From assembly GCA_018816815.1 (NCBI GenBank), contig JAHIVD010000065.1, positions 1 to 6,964 on the forward strand: DNA of 6,964 nucleotides, in the 5' to 3' direction. The notes beneath the pieces are model-generated. The model had not been told where the DNA came from. It saw only the letters and a list, made by a program, of their open reading frames with translations, and did not search any database. This DNA is from Patescibacteria group bacterium. GTDB lineage: Bacteria; Patescibacteriota; Microgenomatia; Daviesbacterales; UBA10151. How positions within the stretch are numbered: position 1 is the stretch's first letter; every line of letters starts with the position of its first letter. Of the stretch, positions 1 to 5,049 are shown piece after piece. A program made the translations under genes and the position numbers.

Positions 1-523
1 TGTAACTACCCGCAACATCAGATAAAATTACTACCCGTTTAAAATTAGGTGCTATCTGTTCTGCAAATGAAGGCATAGATGGTGAGGGGATTATATAATT
101 AAGCTCTCCTTCGTCTGTAACATTAAAATAACAATTCGGGGCACAAGCATCATAGATTTGATAACACCAGATGGAATCTTCTTTAACTGTTGTTGACCCA
201 TCACACAAATCACTGCTGATGCCATCCCAGGAAACAACATATCCAAATGATCCACCAATCGTCAGATTTCTGTCTCTTCCGCTTCTGACTCTTTCTATCC
301 CTTCCTGAGCCAATTTAGTAGCCTGGGCAGAATTTTTGGCAAAATTGGCATTCCGCAAAGAAAAAATGGTAGCAAATGTTAGCGCCGTAACTACTAAAAT
401 TCCAATAGTTACAGCCACCATAACTTCTATCAGATTTTGACCAGCTTGGGATTGCACTGTTTTCAATACATCTCGGAGGTGACTGCAGGATTTCTCCAAG
501 GTGAGTTTTTGTTTATTGCGCAT
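1..523 (-). CDS. PilV/GspI-like minor pilin, 3' end cut by window edge
   Basis: This open reading frame runs leftward off the window, so only the first 174 residues are visible and no stop is seen. The sequence reads MRNKQKLTLE then, at residues 28-33, GQNLIE, followed by a hydrophobic helix to about residue 50. This is a type IV prepilin signal: cleavage is expected after Gly28, leaving Glu at mature position 5. Mature residue 1 would be Gln instead of the usual Phe, and the leader is long (28 residues). The LIEV start and the following helix (residues 57-80, with LAQEGIERVR) resemble PilV/GspI-type minor pilins, which help initiate or decorate the pilus. Its start overlaps the end of the upstream pilin by 11 bases and follows a strong ribosome site, so translation is probably coupled. 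Class assignment is from pattern, not a search. Confidence 0.85.
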   Translation of the reverse strand, partial: MRNKQKLTLEKSCSHLRDVLKTVQSQAGQNLIEVMVAVTIGILVVTALTFATIFSLRNANFAKNSAQATKLAQEGIERVRSGRDRNLTIGGSFGYVVSWDGISSDLCDGSTTVKEDSIWCYQIYDACAPNCYFNVTDEGELNYIIPSPSMPSFAEQIAPNFKRVVILSDVAGSY

Positions 524-1034
524 AAATCCTGCCTCCTTGTTCAATAATTAAAGATTTTGTGGTGTTAGTATTAATATTTGTAAAAGTTATTGTAAGTAAC
601 TTACAATCTGTTTCTCCAAGAGTTATTTTACCATCCAGCGGAGCAAAGCTAATTGTAAATGATGGTGGTGGCACGCTTGGACAATCTACTGATAGAACAC
701 CGTATACTGCGTCTATCCCAATATTTGCATCCAGTTTTGAACCCTTTATAAGAATAGACGAATCTAAGGGTTTCTGACATTTCAAATTAATAGTTTCTGT
801 ATCGGCAAATTCAACCTGCCAGGTAGCACTGTGTTCAGTATCACATTCTACGTTAGTAGTGGCATTTGTTTGAGCGTTCCGGAGGATACTCTGAACATCT
901 AATACAGCACTCTTCAATTTTTGATCTTCTCCAAAAGATTCATAATTGGCAAGTGAAAATACTCCTACTGTAACCATTATCGATATAACTATTAATAGCT
1001 CAATTAGGGTAAATCCAAAGGCAGATTTGTGCAT
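513..1034 (-). CDS. GspH/FimT-like pseudopilin
   Basis: A 173-residue pilin-like protein. It has a very short leader (7 residues) ending in Gly7, then FTLIELLIVISIMVTVGVF as the membrane and assembly helix, with Glu12 as mature residue 5. The region after the helix (residues about 34-60, KLKSAVLDVQSILRNAQTNA) resembles the GspH/FimT group, minor pseudopilins near the pilus tip. The C-terminal domain is predicted beta-rich and contains four cysteines (Cys64, 85, 118, 143) that could form disulfides outside the cell. It sits fourth in the five-pilin run, 42 bases after the third gene and overlapping the fifth by 11 bases. Only an AGG directly touching the ATG resembles a ribosome site. A palindrome with promoter-like hexamers lies just upstream. 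Pilin identity is clear; the GspH class is an inference. Confidence 0.85.
   Translation of the reverse strand: MHKSAFGFTLIELLIVISIMVTVGVFSLANYESFGEDQKLKSAVLDVQSILRNAQTNATTNVECDTEHSATWQVEFADTETINLKCQKPLDSSILIKGSKLDANIGIDAVYGVLSVDCPSVPPPSFTISFAPLDGKITLGETDCKLLTITFTNINTNTTKSLIIEQGGRIYAQ
532..538 (-). promoter_or_regulatory. Strong Shine-Dalgarno site for the PilV-like gene
   Basis: On the minus strand AAGGAGG lies eight bases before the ATG at 523-521. It is inside the last codons of the upstream pilin. It fixes the start of the PilV-like gene and is the strongest ribosome site in the window. Confidence 0.85.
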
Positions 1035-1043
1035 CCTGTTTTA

Positions 1044-1072
1044 ATTGTACAATGTGCGCTTCACATTGTACA
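1044..1072 (-). promoter_or_regulatory. Candidate internal promoter overlapped by a perfect 11-bp inverted repeat
   Basis: The arms TGTACAATGTG (1046-1056) and CACATTGTACA (1062-1072) are perfect inverted repeats separated by five bases. On the minus strand TGTACA (1072-1067) and TACAAT (1049-1044) are 17 bases apart, matching a sigma-70-type -35 and -10 at 4/6 and 5/6 positions, and the ATG of the GspH-like gene follows 9 bases later. The palindrome could be an operator for a dimeric repressor over an internal promoter, or an RNA hairpin controlling the start of the next gene. There is no T-run after the stem on either strand, so a simple terminator is unlikely. The palindrome itself is certain; its role is not. 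Confidence 0.5.
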
Positions 1073-1076
1073 TTCC

Positions 1077-1547
1077 CTATGGGGGAGTAACTTTAAAATT
1101 ACAAGCAACACCGCATAATTCGGTACAAGTCTGAACGGTACTTGGCGCAATCTCCAATGCGGCACAAAGCTCATAGGATATTGCTGGTGCAACTCCTGCT
1201 GGAGCATAATAGTAATTTTTTGATGAATCAGGATCATCAGGAATGGTATTAAGATATACTTTCTCACTAGAACAACTTACTGTATCGGAATTCCCTGTAC
1301 AACCATCAAGAGGATTTCCAGGAATAAAAGGGTTTGGTGTTTCAGCTGGGTAAAAACCTTGATCACTATAATATTGCTCCAGGGCAGATTGGATTGACCG
1401 TAAATCAGCCTGCCTTTTCCCGTCCCTGGCATTTTTTTGAAGGCTGGAATAAACACTTATTCCAATTGAGGCCAAAATAGCAATAATTGAAACTGTTATC
1501 AAAAGTTCAACCAGAGTAAAACCATGTTTTCTATTCATAATATCCAT
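1077..1547 (-). CDS. GspG/PulG-like type IV pilin
   Basis: A 156-residue prepilin. The signal is HGFTLVELLITVSIIAILAS, with cleavage after Gly9 and Glu14 as mature residue 5. It continues with a classic N-terminal pilin helix containing QKNARDGKRQADLRSIQSAL (residues 37-56), then a short soluble domain with a GFYPAE segment as in GspG proteins. Six cysteines lie in the soluble part (83, 92, 128, 141, 145, 149), including a YELCAALE stretch shared in form with the neighbouring pilins. A second ATG at codon 4 (1538-1536) is an equally good start and would leave a six-residue leader; neither start has a strong ribosome site. The gene lies 23 bases after the previous pilin. Members of this group form the shaft of pili or pseudopili. 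Confidence 0.88.
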   Translation of the reverse strand: MDIMNRKHGFTLVELLITVSIIAILASIGISVYSSLQKNARDGKRQADLRSIQSALEQYYSDQGFYPAETPNPFIPGNPLDGCTGNSDTVSCSSEKVYLNTIPDDPDSSKNYYYAPAGVAPAISYELCAALEIAPSTVQTCTELCGVACNFKVTPP

Positions 1548-1570
1548 ATTACCATCTTACCATTCAAGAG

Positions 1571-2092
1571 TTATTTTATTAAACTGGTTATACAAAAGAG
1601 ACTATTGGATTTTTCAAGCAAGGCGCATAATTTCCATGATTTAGTAGAGACGGCAAATGCCTCCATTGAAGAATTAACAACCAAGTAATCATCTGGACAA
1701 TCATTCACAGTCCAAGAGATATCAACGGTTGGATCAACTATTCCGGTCAAATCTGTTCCTGTGCTTGTTTTTATACAATAGGCATATTTTATATCAGCGG
1801 TGATGCCCCGAGGAAAATCTTCACTTAAAGCAGTTCCGCTATAAGCGTATGTCCCTGTACTGTAATTTTTTGACGATTCAATAGATTTGGCAATGCTGTT
1901 TATATCAGCTATCTTTTTCCCGTCCCTGGCAGTTCGCTGGGCTACTATAAAAGCAGAAATGCCGATTGTGCCCAATAAAGCAATAATGGTCACTACCACT
2001 AAAAGTTCAACTAAGGTGAAACCGCTGTTTGACAATTCTAACAGCAGTTTTGCCTTTTTAATTCGCAAAAACGTAAGGTCCTTTAATCTCAT
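1571..2092 (-). CDS. Type IV pilin, four-cysteine GspG-like family
   Basis: A 173-residue prepilin with a 24-residue basic leader ending in Gly24, then FTLVELLVVVTIIALLGTIG with Glu29 as mature residue 5. The helix continues as RTARDGKKIADINSIAKSIE (residues 53-72). The soluble domain has four cysteines (106, 132, 156, 167) in the contexts YC, DCP, KLCALLE and FC. The next gene upstream and the pilin at 5050-5571 have the same arrangement, so the first of these is probably a tandem paralogue. The gene begins three bases after the preceding stop, and AGGA (2105-2102) inside the end of that gene sits nine bases before the ATG, indicating coupled translation. It probably contributes to the pilus fibre; which of these pilins is the major one cannot be told from sequence. 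Confidence 0.88.
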   Translation of the reverse strand: MRLKDLTFLRIKKAKLLLELSNSGFTLVELLVVVTIIALLGTIGISAFIVAQRTARDGKKIADINSIAKSIESSKNYSTGTYAYSGTALSEDFPRGITADIKYAYCIKTSTGTDLTGIVDPTVDISWTVNDCPDDYLVVNSSMEAFAVSTKSWKLCALLEKSNSLFCITSLIK

Positions 2093-2095
2093 AAA

Positions 2096-2686
2096 CTACA
2101 TTCCTATTCCGAGACTGTGTTTACAATAAACTTCACCACTGCTTTCCTTTTTAGCACAAATAATCCAAAATTTTACATCATAAGGAATAGGTACTGGGGC
2201 ACCCCAGAGCATTACTGAAAACACATTCGACACTTCTACCCAATATCTACCAGGATAACCCGGACAAACACCAGTTGACCAACTAGAACGTACGTTTCCG
2301 ATATATGTGCTATATGCGTCAGGGTCACTCAGAAGAGTATTAGCAAAGCCGAGAATGCAATATTGAGTTATTTCTCTTCTTGGATCTACTGGTATCCCAT
2401 CTGGAAAATCTGTACTTAACTTATTATAATAAACACCAGTAGTAAAATCTTTAGAAATTTCTAAAGATTTAGCGATAGTATCTATATCGGCCACTCTTTT
2501 TCCATCCCTGGCAATTTGCTGAACCCTCCTAAAACTGACTAAGCCTATGGCAGAAAGAACAGCAATAATAGAGATAACAACCAGAAGTTCAACCAGGGTG
2601 AAGCCATGTACCGAGTGGTGCGCGGTGAAGCTCTTTTTGTTTTTATTAAACAGTTTACACTTAGCTTGTTTGAGTAAAGCGGGCAT
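2096..2686 (-). CDS. Type IV pilin, four-cysteine family, first gene of operon
   Basis: A 196-residue prepilin from the ATG at 2686-2684. The leader is long and basic (28 residues, ending HSVHG), followed by FTLVELLVVISIIAVLSAIG with Glu33 as mature residue 5, then IARDGKRVADIDTIAKSLEI. The soluble domain contains Cys110, Cys141, Cys177 and Cys188 in the contexts QYC, VCP, IICAKKE and VYC, as in the adjacent pilin. The reading frame stays open upstream to 2902, but that start would run into the nucleotidyltransferase gene and add 72 residues without pilin character. The shorter start is supported by a candidate promoter whose -10 lies seven bases upstream. No Shine-Dalgarno site is close, so the mRNA may be leaderless. 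This gene probably opens the operon of five pilins. Confidence 0.82.
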   Translation of the reverse strand: MPALLKQAKCKLFNKNKKSFTAHHSVHGFTLVELLVVISIIAVLSAIGLVSFRRVQQIARDGKRVADIDTIAKSLEISKDFTTGVYYNKLSTDFPDGIPVDPRREITQYCILGFANTLLSDPDAYSTYIGNVRSSWSTGVCPGYPGRYWVEVSNVFSVMLWGAPVPIPYDVKFWIICAKKESSGEVYCKHSLGIGM

Positions 2687-2693
2687 TAATTCT

Positions 2694-2723
2694 ATTATGC
2701 TACTCCAGTCAATAAATATGCAA
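2694..2723 (-). promoter_or_regulatory. Candidate promoter of the five-pilin operon
   Basis: On the minus strand TTGCAT (2723-2718) and CATAAT (2699-2694) are 18 bases apart, matching the sigma-70 consensus at 3/6 and 5/6 positions. The ATG follows seven bases after the -10, so transcription would begin at or next to the start codon. The -35 lies inside a short sequence repeated at 4912-4931, where the equivalent hexamer is CTGCAT. Confidence 0.5.
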
Positions 2724-2733
2724 GTATTTGTGA
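2707..2733. repeat. Short repeat, left boundary of the accessory block
   Basis: Positions 2714-2733 match 4912-4931 at 19 of 20 bases in the same orientation (aaatatgca, then a or g, then gtatttgtga). The first 18 bases of the longer site (2707-2724) also match 4773-4790 at 15 of 18. The site therefore resembles the two ends of the 4773-4931 element joined together. It also contains the -35 of the pilin operon. It may be an empty or residual insertion site, a recombination scar, or a shared regulator site. Confidence 0.6.
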
Positions 2734-2813
2734 TAAAATTAAACTTGGAAAACTCAGGATAGTTTTTAAGGGAATCTTTAGTGCTATTAGATCTAAATAT
2801 ACCATTATAGTTT

Positions 2814-3473
2814 TTATATTCCCCTGGGCTTAACTTCCAACAGCAGGTTGTTTGCCAGTGAAACAAAATAACTTTCCATTTTACCTTTATTAAAAGGAAC
2901 AAGCATTTTGGGAAAATTTTTTAGATTTTTTACCTCCAGAAGCATATGAGCAAGGTAAAACTCGGAAAGACCCAGATCTTTCTTTTTAGCATCTTGAAAT
3001 AGTTTCTGAAAAGAGAACAGTTTTTTTCGCAGGATAGAGTAAAGGTCAATGAAGTCTTTTGCCTCAGTTCTGTTAAAAATTGCTGTAATTTTATTGCTGC
3101 CAATATTTTCAACAGAATCTACTCTTATTTTACCAAATGTCTTAATTTTACCAAAACTGACCTTTTGTTCCCTGACAAGATCAATTTTAAGCTCCTCTTT
3201 TTTGCCGGTTAGAAAAAATTTGTGGTATCCTTCTGTTGCGACACGGTGATCAAGAGATAAACGGGCTTTTGTTGCAATAGCCGCAAATACTTGTCTTACA
3301 GGTTCAATCTCAATAGCCTCAAAGGTGAAAAGGTCAAGATCAATACTCTCACGATGGTAGAAATAAAATCCGGAAAGCGCGGTGCCGCCGGTAAGAAAGT
3401 AGGATTTTCCGATTGGTTGGGCAAAAAAGCTTTGAAGAGTTTCCTCTTGGAGTTTAGTGAGAGGCTTTTTCAT
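2814..3473 (-). CDS. AbiEii/AbiGii-family nucleotidyltransferase (toxin-like)
   Basis: A 219-residue protein of the AbiEii/AbiGii family (DUF1814). Visible motifs in order: LTGGTALS (Gly29-Gly30), then YHRESIDLDLF with metal-binding Asp45 and Asp47, a likely third acidic residue in LKIDLV (Asp98), and the family's C-terminal motif around residues 128-145 (Lys128, Arg135, Lys139, Asp140, Asp143, Tyr145). All expected active-site residues are present, so the enzyme is probably active. Characterised relatives are toxins that transfer nucleotides, some to tRNA, and act in abortive phage defence or plasmid maintenance. The gene overlaps its upstream partner by 20 bases, so the two are one operon. 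A weak GGGA site precedes the ATG by seven bases. No convincing terminator follows in the 127 bases before the first pilin, so read-through into the pilin operon is possible. Confidence 0.88.
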   Translation of the reverse strand: MKKPLTKLQEETLQSFFAQPIGKSYFLTGGTALSGFYFYHRESIDLDLFTFEAIEIEPVRQVFAAIATKARLSLDHRVATEGYHKFFLTGKKEELKIDLVREQKVSFGKIKTFGKIRVDSVENIGSNKITAIFNRTEAKDFIDLYSILRKKLFSFQKLFQDAKKKDLGLSEFYLAHMLLEVKNLKNFPKMLVPFNKGKMESYFVSLANNLLLEVKPRGI

Positions 3474-3723
3474 ATTTATCCCACAAAGATAAAGTATAGC
3501 TCCAAATTTGTTTCAACTTTGGACGAAGGTGAAGATATGGGAAGAAATCTTTTATTTGCACCGGTGTTATATATTTCCATATAGAATTAAAGGGAAGATT
3601 TTCCAGTATTCTTCCTATGATCCATGCTTTTTCTTCTTTTGTGCCTTTTGCCAACTTTTGCACCAACTGACGTTCGGTAAAATTATAATCCCAAAATGCT
3701 TGTTTGATTGATGCCTGTTGCAT
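3454..3723 (-). CDS. Small partner protein of the AbiEii-like toxin (putative antitoxin)
   Basis: An 89-residue soluble protein, rich in aromatic and basic residues. It has an FWDYNFTERQL segment (10-20), a probable helix with KAWIIGRILEN (32-42), and a WKYITPVQIKDFFPYL region (49-64). I do not recognise a helix-turn-helix, so it is not the usual AbiEi antitoxin. From memory the N-terminal half resembles short DUF6922-type proteins found next to nucleotidyltransferases; this needs a profile search. It is encoded just upstream of the AbiEii-like gene and overlaps it by 20 bases, the usual arrangement for a toxin-antitoxin pair, so a neutralising role is inferred. The ATG lies six bases after a good -10 box, suggesting a leaderless mRNA. 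It could instead be a substrate-recruiting or sensing subunit. Confidence 0.75.
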   Translation of the reverse strand: MQQASIKQAFWDYNFTERQLVQKLAKGTKEEKAWIIGRILENLPFNSIWKYITPVQIKDFFPYLHLRPKLKQIWSYTLSLWDKYEKASH

Positions 3724-3729
3724 GAATTA

Positions 3730-3758
3730 AGTATACGACAAAGTGACTAAAACTACAA
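3730..3758 (-). promoter_or_regulatory. Promoter of the AbiEii-like module
   Basis: On the minus strand TTGTAG (3758-3753) and TATACT (3735-3730) are separated by 17 bases, matching consensus at 3/6 and 5/6 positions. The ATG begins six bases after the -10, so the start site would fall on or beside the start codon. Farther upstream, TTTCC-T-GGAAA at 3778-3788 is a small perfect inverted repeat that might bind a regulator; that part is speculative. The rest of the 175-base divergent gap (3724-3898) is AT-rich with no other feature seen. Confidence 0.6.
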
Positions 3759-3862
3759 ATCCGTATGTTTATTCCTGTTTCCTGGAAAGAAGTTAAAAAA
3801 AATTTTCAAAATCAAACAATTAGCCTCGCGAAAACTAAATTAAAAATCTAACACTTTTTTGT

Positions 3863-3891
3863 TTGCGGCTCAATATTGAAGGTGTTATACT
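3863..3891 (+). promoter_or_regulatory. Promoter of the mntA-hepT module
   Basis: TTGCGG (3863-3868) and TATACT (3886-3891) are 17 bases apart. The ATG at 3899 follows seven bases after the -10, again predicting a leaderless mRNA. The -10 is identical to that of the divergent AbiEii-like module. The TTG here would also be an in-frame start codon, but reading it as the -35 box fits better. Confidence 0.6.
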
Positions 3892-3898
3892 TACATTT

Positions 3899-4306
3899 AT
3901 GATAGACGATAAATTAATCTCACAAATAAATACTTCTTTGTCTAAAGAATCCAGGATAAAACTGGCTTATGTGTTAGGATCAATTATAAGCAATAGAACA
4001 AAAACTGATAGCGATTTTGATTTAGCGGTAGTTGTAGAATCGTCAGATAAGATCGATTATAAATATATTTACAGCCTGATATCCGATATTGACTTTCCTA
4101 AAGATTTAGATTTATCAGTGATTGATAAAAATTCTTCTCCTTTGTTTCTATTTCAAATTATCAGTACCGGAAAATGTATTTATCAAAGGTCTGAAGAAGA
4201 AAAGATTTCTTTCGAGGCCTGCACCTTAAAGAACTATTACGACAGCGCCCATCTTAGAAAAATCTATTATTCTTACTTAAAAGATAAATTTCCTTATGCT
4301 GATTAA
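3899..4306 (+). CDS. mntA: MntA-like minimal nucleotidyltransferase antitoxin
   Basis: A 135-residue minimal nucleotidyltransferase from the ATG at 3899. The fold's signature is intact: LGS at residues 26-28, then a ten-residue gap and DFDLAVVV with catalytic Asp39 and Asp41, and a third acidic strand at LDLSVID (Asp71). In characterised MntA-HepT systems this protein is the antitoxin: it transfers AMP groups to a tyrosine of the HEPN toxin and silences it. Its reading frame overlaps the next gene by 11 bases, fitting an operon pair. The frame could open 12 codons earlier at a TTG, but that codon forms a promoter hexamer, so the ATG is chosen. The antitoxin gene comes first here, whereas the studied Shewanella pair has the toxin first. 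Codon and base use look like the surrounding genes. Confidence 0.85.
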   Translation: MIDDKLISQINTSLSKESRIKLAYVLGSIISNRTKTDSDFDLAVVVESSDKIDYKYIYSLISDIDFPKDLDLSVIDKNSSPLFLFQIISTGKCIYQRSEEEKISFEACTLKNYYDSAHLRKIYYSYLKDKFPYAD

Positions 4307-4721
4307 CAAAGATCTTGTGGCAAAAAAGCTGGATTTTTTAAATGAACAAATCCATAAAATAGAAACTATGGATTTTACTGAAAGCGGGTTTCTAGAAAAC
4401 GTTGATATTCACGACTTAATAGTTTTCCGTCTTCAGCAGGCTGTAGAAGCTTCTATTGATATTGCCGCCCATATTATTGCTGCCTTAAGTGCGCCCCGCA
4501 AAGAAACAGCCAAAGATGCTTTTGCATTTTTAGGAGAAAAGGGAATTATCAACAAGGAATTATCATTGAAAATGGGCCAGGCGGCAGATTTTAGGAACAG
4601 GGTAGTCCACGGGTATAATGATTTTGATTTTAAGCTTCTTTTCAAAGATTACAAGCAAGATTTAAAAGACCTTCGTCAATTTGGAGCTGAAATTTTAAAA
4701 TATTTGGGATCCTCTCAGTAA
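4296..4721 (+). CDS. hepT: HepT-like HEPN (DUF86) ribonuclease toxin
   Basis: A 141-residue all-helical HEPN protein of the DUF86/HepT type. The active-site motif RX4HXY is present as Arg100, His105 and Tyr107 in FRNRVVHGY. Arg and His make up the RNase centre, and the Tyr is the residue AMPylated by MntA in studied systems. Upstream the segment VFRLQQAVEASIDIAAHII (43-61) is the typical HepT helix. Known HepT proteins cut RNA (mRNA or the 3' end of tRNA) and stop growth when not modified. The gene overlaps the antitoxin by 11 bases and has no clear ribosome site, so translation is probably coupled, which would keep toxin below antitoxin. A terminator candidate lies 220 bases downstream, past a palindromic repeat. 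Active-site residues are complete. Confidence 0.87.
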   Translation: MLINKDLVAKKLDFLNEQIHKIETMDFTESGFLENVDIHDLIVFRLQQAVEASIDIAAHIIAALSAPRKETAKDAFAFLGEKGIINKELSLKMGQAADFRNRVVHGYNDFDFKLLFKDYKQDLKDLRQFGAEILKYLGSSQ

Positions 4722-4864
4722 AAATGGGGATATTTACATTTACACCCCAAGGGTGCAATCGGGAGTTTACATAGTCAACAAATACACAAGTTTCGCGCTT
4801 GCTGTCATTCCGAGCGATCCGGCGATAGACGGAGAGCGTGGGAATGGGGTAAGATTGTCACGTC

Positions 4865-4882
4865 CTCCGATGTACATCGGAG
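4865..4882. repeat. Perfect 18-bp palindrome inside the repeat
   Basis: CTCCGATGT is followed directly by its exact reverse complement ACATCGGAG. TTGTCA (4855-4860) and TGACAA (4892-4897) form a second flanking stem, so the right half of the element can fold into a long cruciform or RNA hairpin. Confidence 0.8.
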
Positions 4883-4911
4883 TCCTCGCAATGACAACTG
4901 CGAAATTCGTA

Positions 4912-4931
4912 AAATATGCAGGTATTTGTGA
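4912..4931. repeat. Short direct repeat, right boundary of the accessory block
   Basis: This copy matches 2714-2733 at 19 of 20 bases and is in the same orientation. Identity stops sharply at the right end. It coincides with the right end of the palindromic element, and the two copies bracket both toxin-antitoxin-like modules. Confidence 0.6.
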
Positions 4932-4940
4932 CGCATTCAT

Positions 4941-4963
4941 ACCCATCCTTGGCATGGGTTTTT
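4941..4963 (+). terminator. Intrinsic terminator candidate for mntA-hepT
   Basis: ACCCAT and ATGGGT form a six-base stem around a seven-base loop (CCTTGGC), followed on the plus strand by a run of five T (4959-4963). The first T is shared with the stem. It is modest but well placed after the module and the repeat element. Confidence 0.6.
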
Positions 4964-5049
4964 ACAAGAAAAAATTAACAATCTAGTCATAAACAACCAA
5001 ATAATCAACACCATAGATGCCGGATTTTCAAGTAGAAAAAGGAGAGAAT

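Larger units (their letters stand above)
4773..4931. repeat. Palindromic MITE- or REP-like element
   Basis: The core has inverted ends TGTCATT (4803-4809) and AATGACA (4890-4896), with CCGAG and CTCGC continuing inward. Its sequence style (TCATTCCGAG... to ...CCTCGCAATGACA) matches a palindromic repeat seen in intergenic DNA of many unrelated bacteria, as far as I recall. The core holds two sub-hairpins: CATTCC/GGAATG (4806-4811 with 4841-4846) and an 18-base perfect palindrome (4865-4882). Outside the core, both ends carry CAAATAC and TTTCGC in the same inward order, suggesting longer inverted ends and a unit of about 157 bases, though the two arms differ by an insertion. It encodes nothing. 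It would be transcribed as part of the hepT 3' region. Outer borders are uncertain. Confidence 0.65.
4722..5049. other. Gene-free stretch between hepT and the next pilin
   Basis: This 328-base gap between convergent genes holds a small GC hairpin (CACCC, loop CAA, GGGTG at 4743-4755), a palindromic repeat element with its flanks (4773-4931), and a plus-strand terminator candidate (4941-4963). Positions 4964-5049 are AT-rich and I see nothing there, including no clear terminator for the minus-strand pilin that ends at 5050. Open frames that cross the repeat on both strands (about 62 and 77 codons) look like by-products of the palindrome, not genes. Confidence 0.7.

Noticed and set aside
2742..2760. 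AAAACT...AGTTTT hairpin on the minus strand as terminator after the AbiEii-like gene
   Set aside because: The stem is only six pairs, nearly all A-T, with no proper T-run directly after it.
2687..2902. N-terminal extension of the pilin frame up to an ATG at 2902 (268-residue version)
   Set aside because: It would overlap the AbiEii-like gene by 89 bases, adds 72 residues with no pilin or other recognisable character, and skips a promoter-like region just before the shorter start.
3863..3898. TTG start 12 codons upstream for the MntA-like gene
   Set aside because: The TTG is the first half of a -35 hexamer spaced 17 bases from TATACT, and the nucleotidyltransferase fold begins after the ATG at 3899.
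4753..4986. Open frames on both strands across the palindromic repeat
   Set aside because: They follow the repeat sequence, lack ribosome sites and recognisable domains, and one mirrors the other because of the palindrome.
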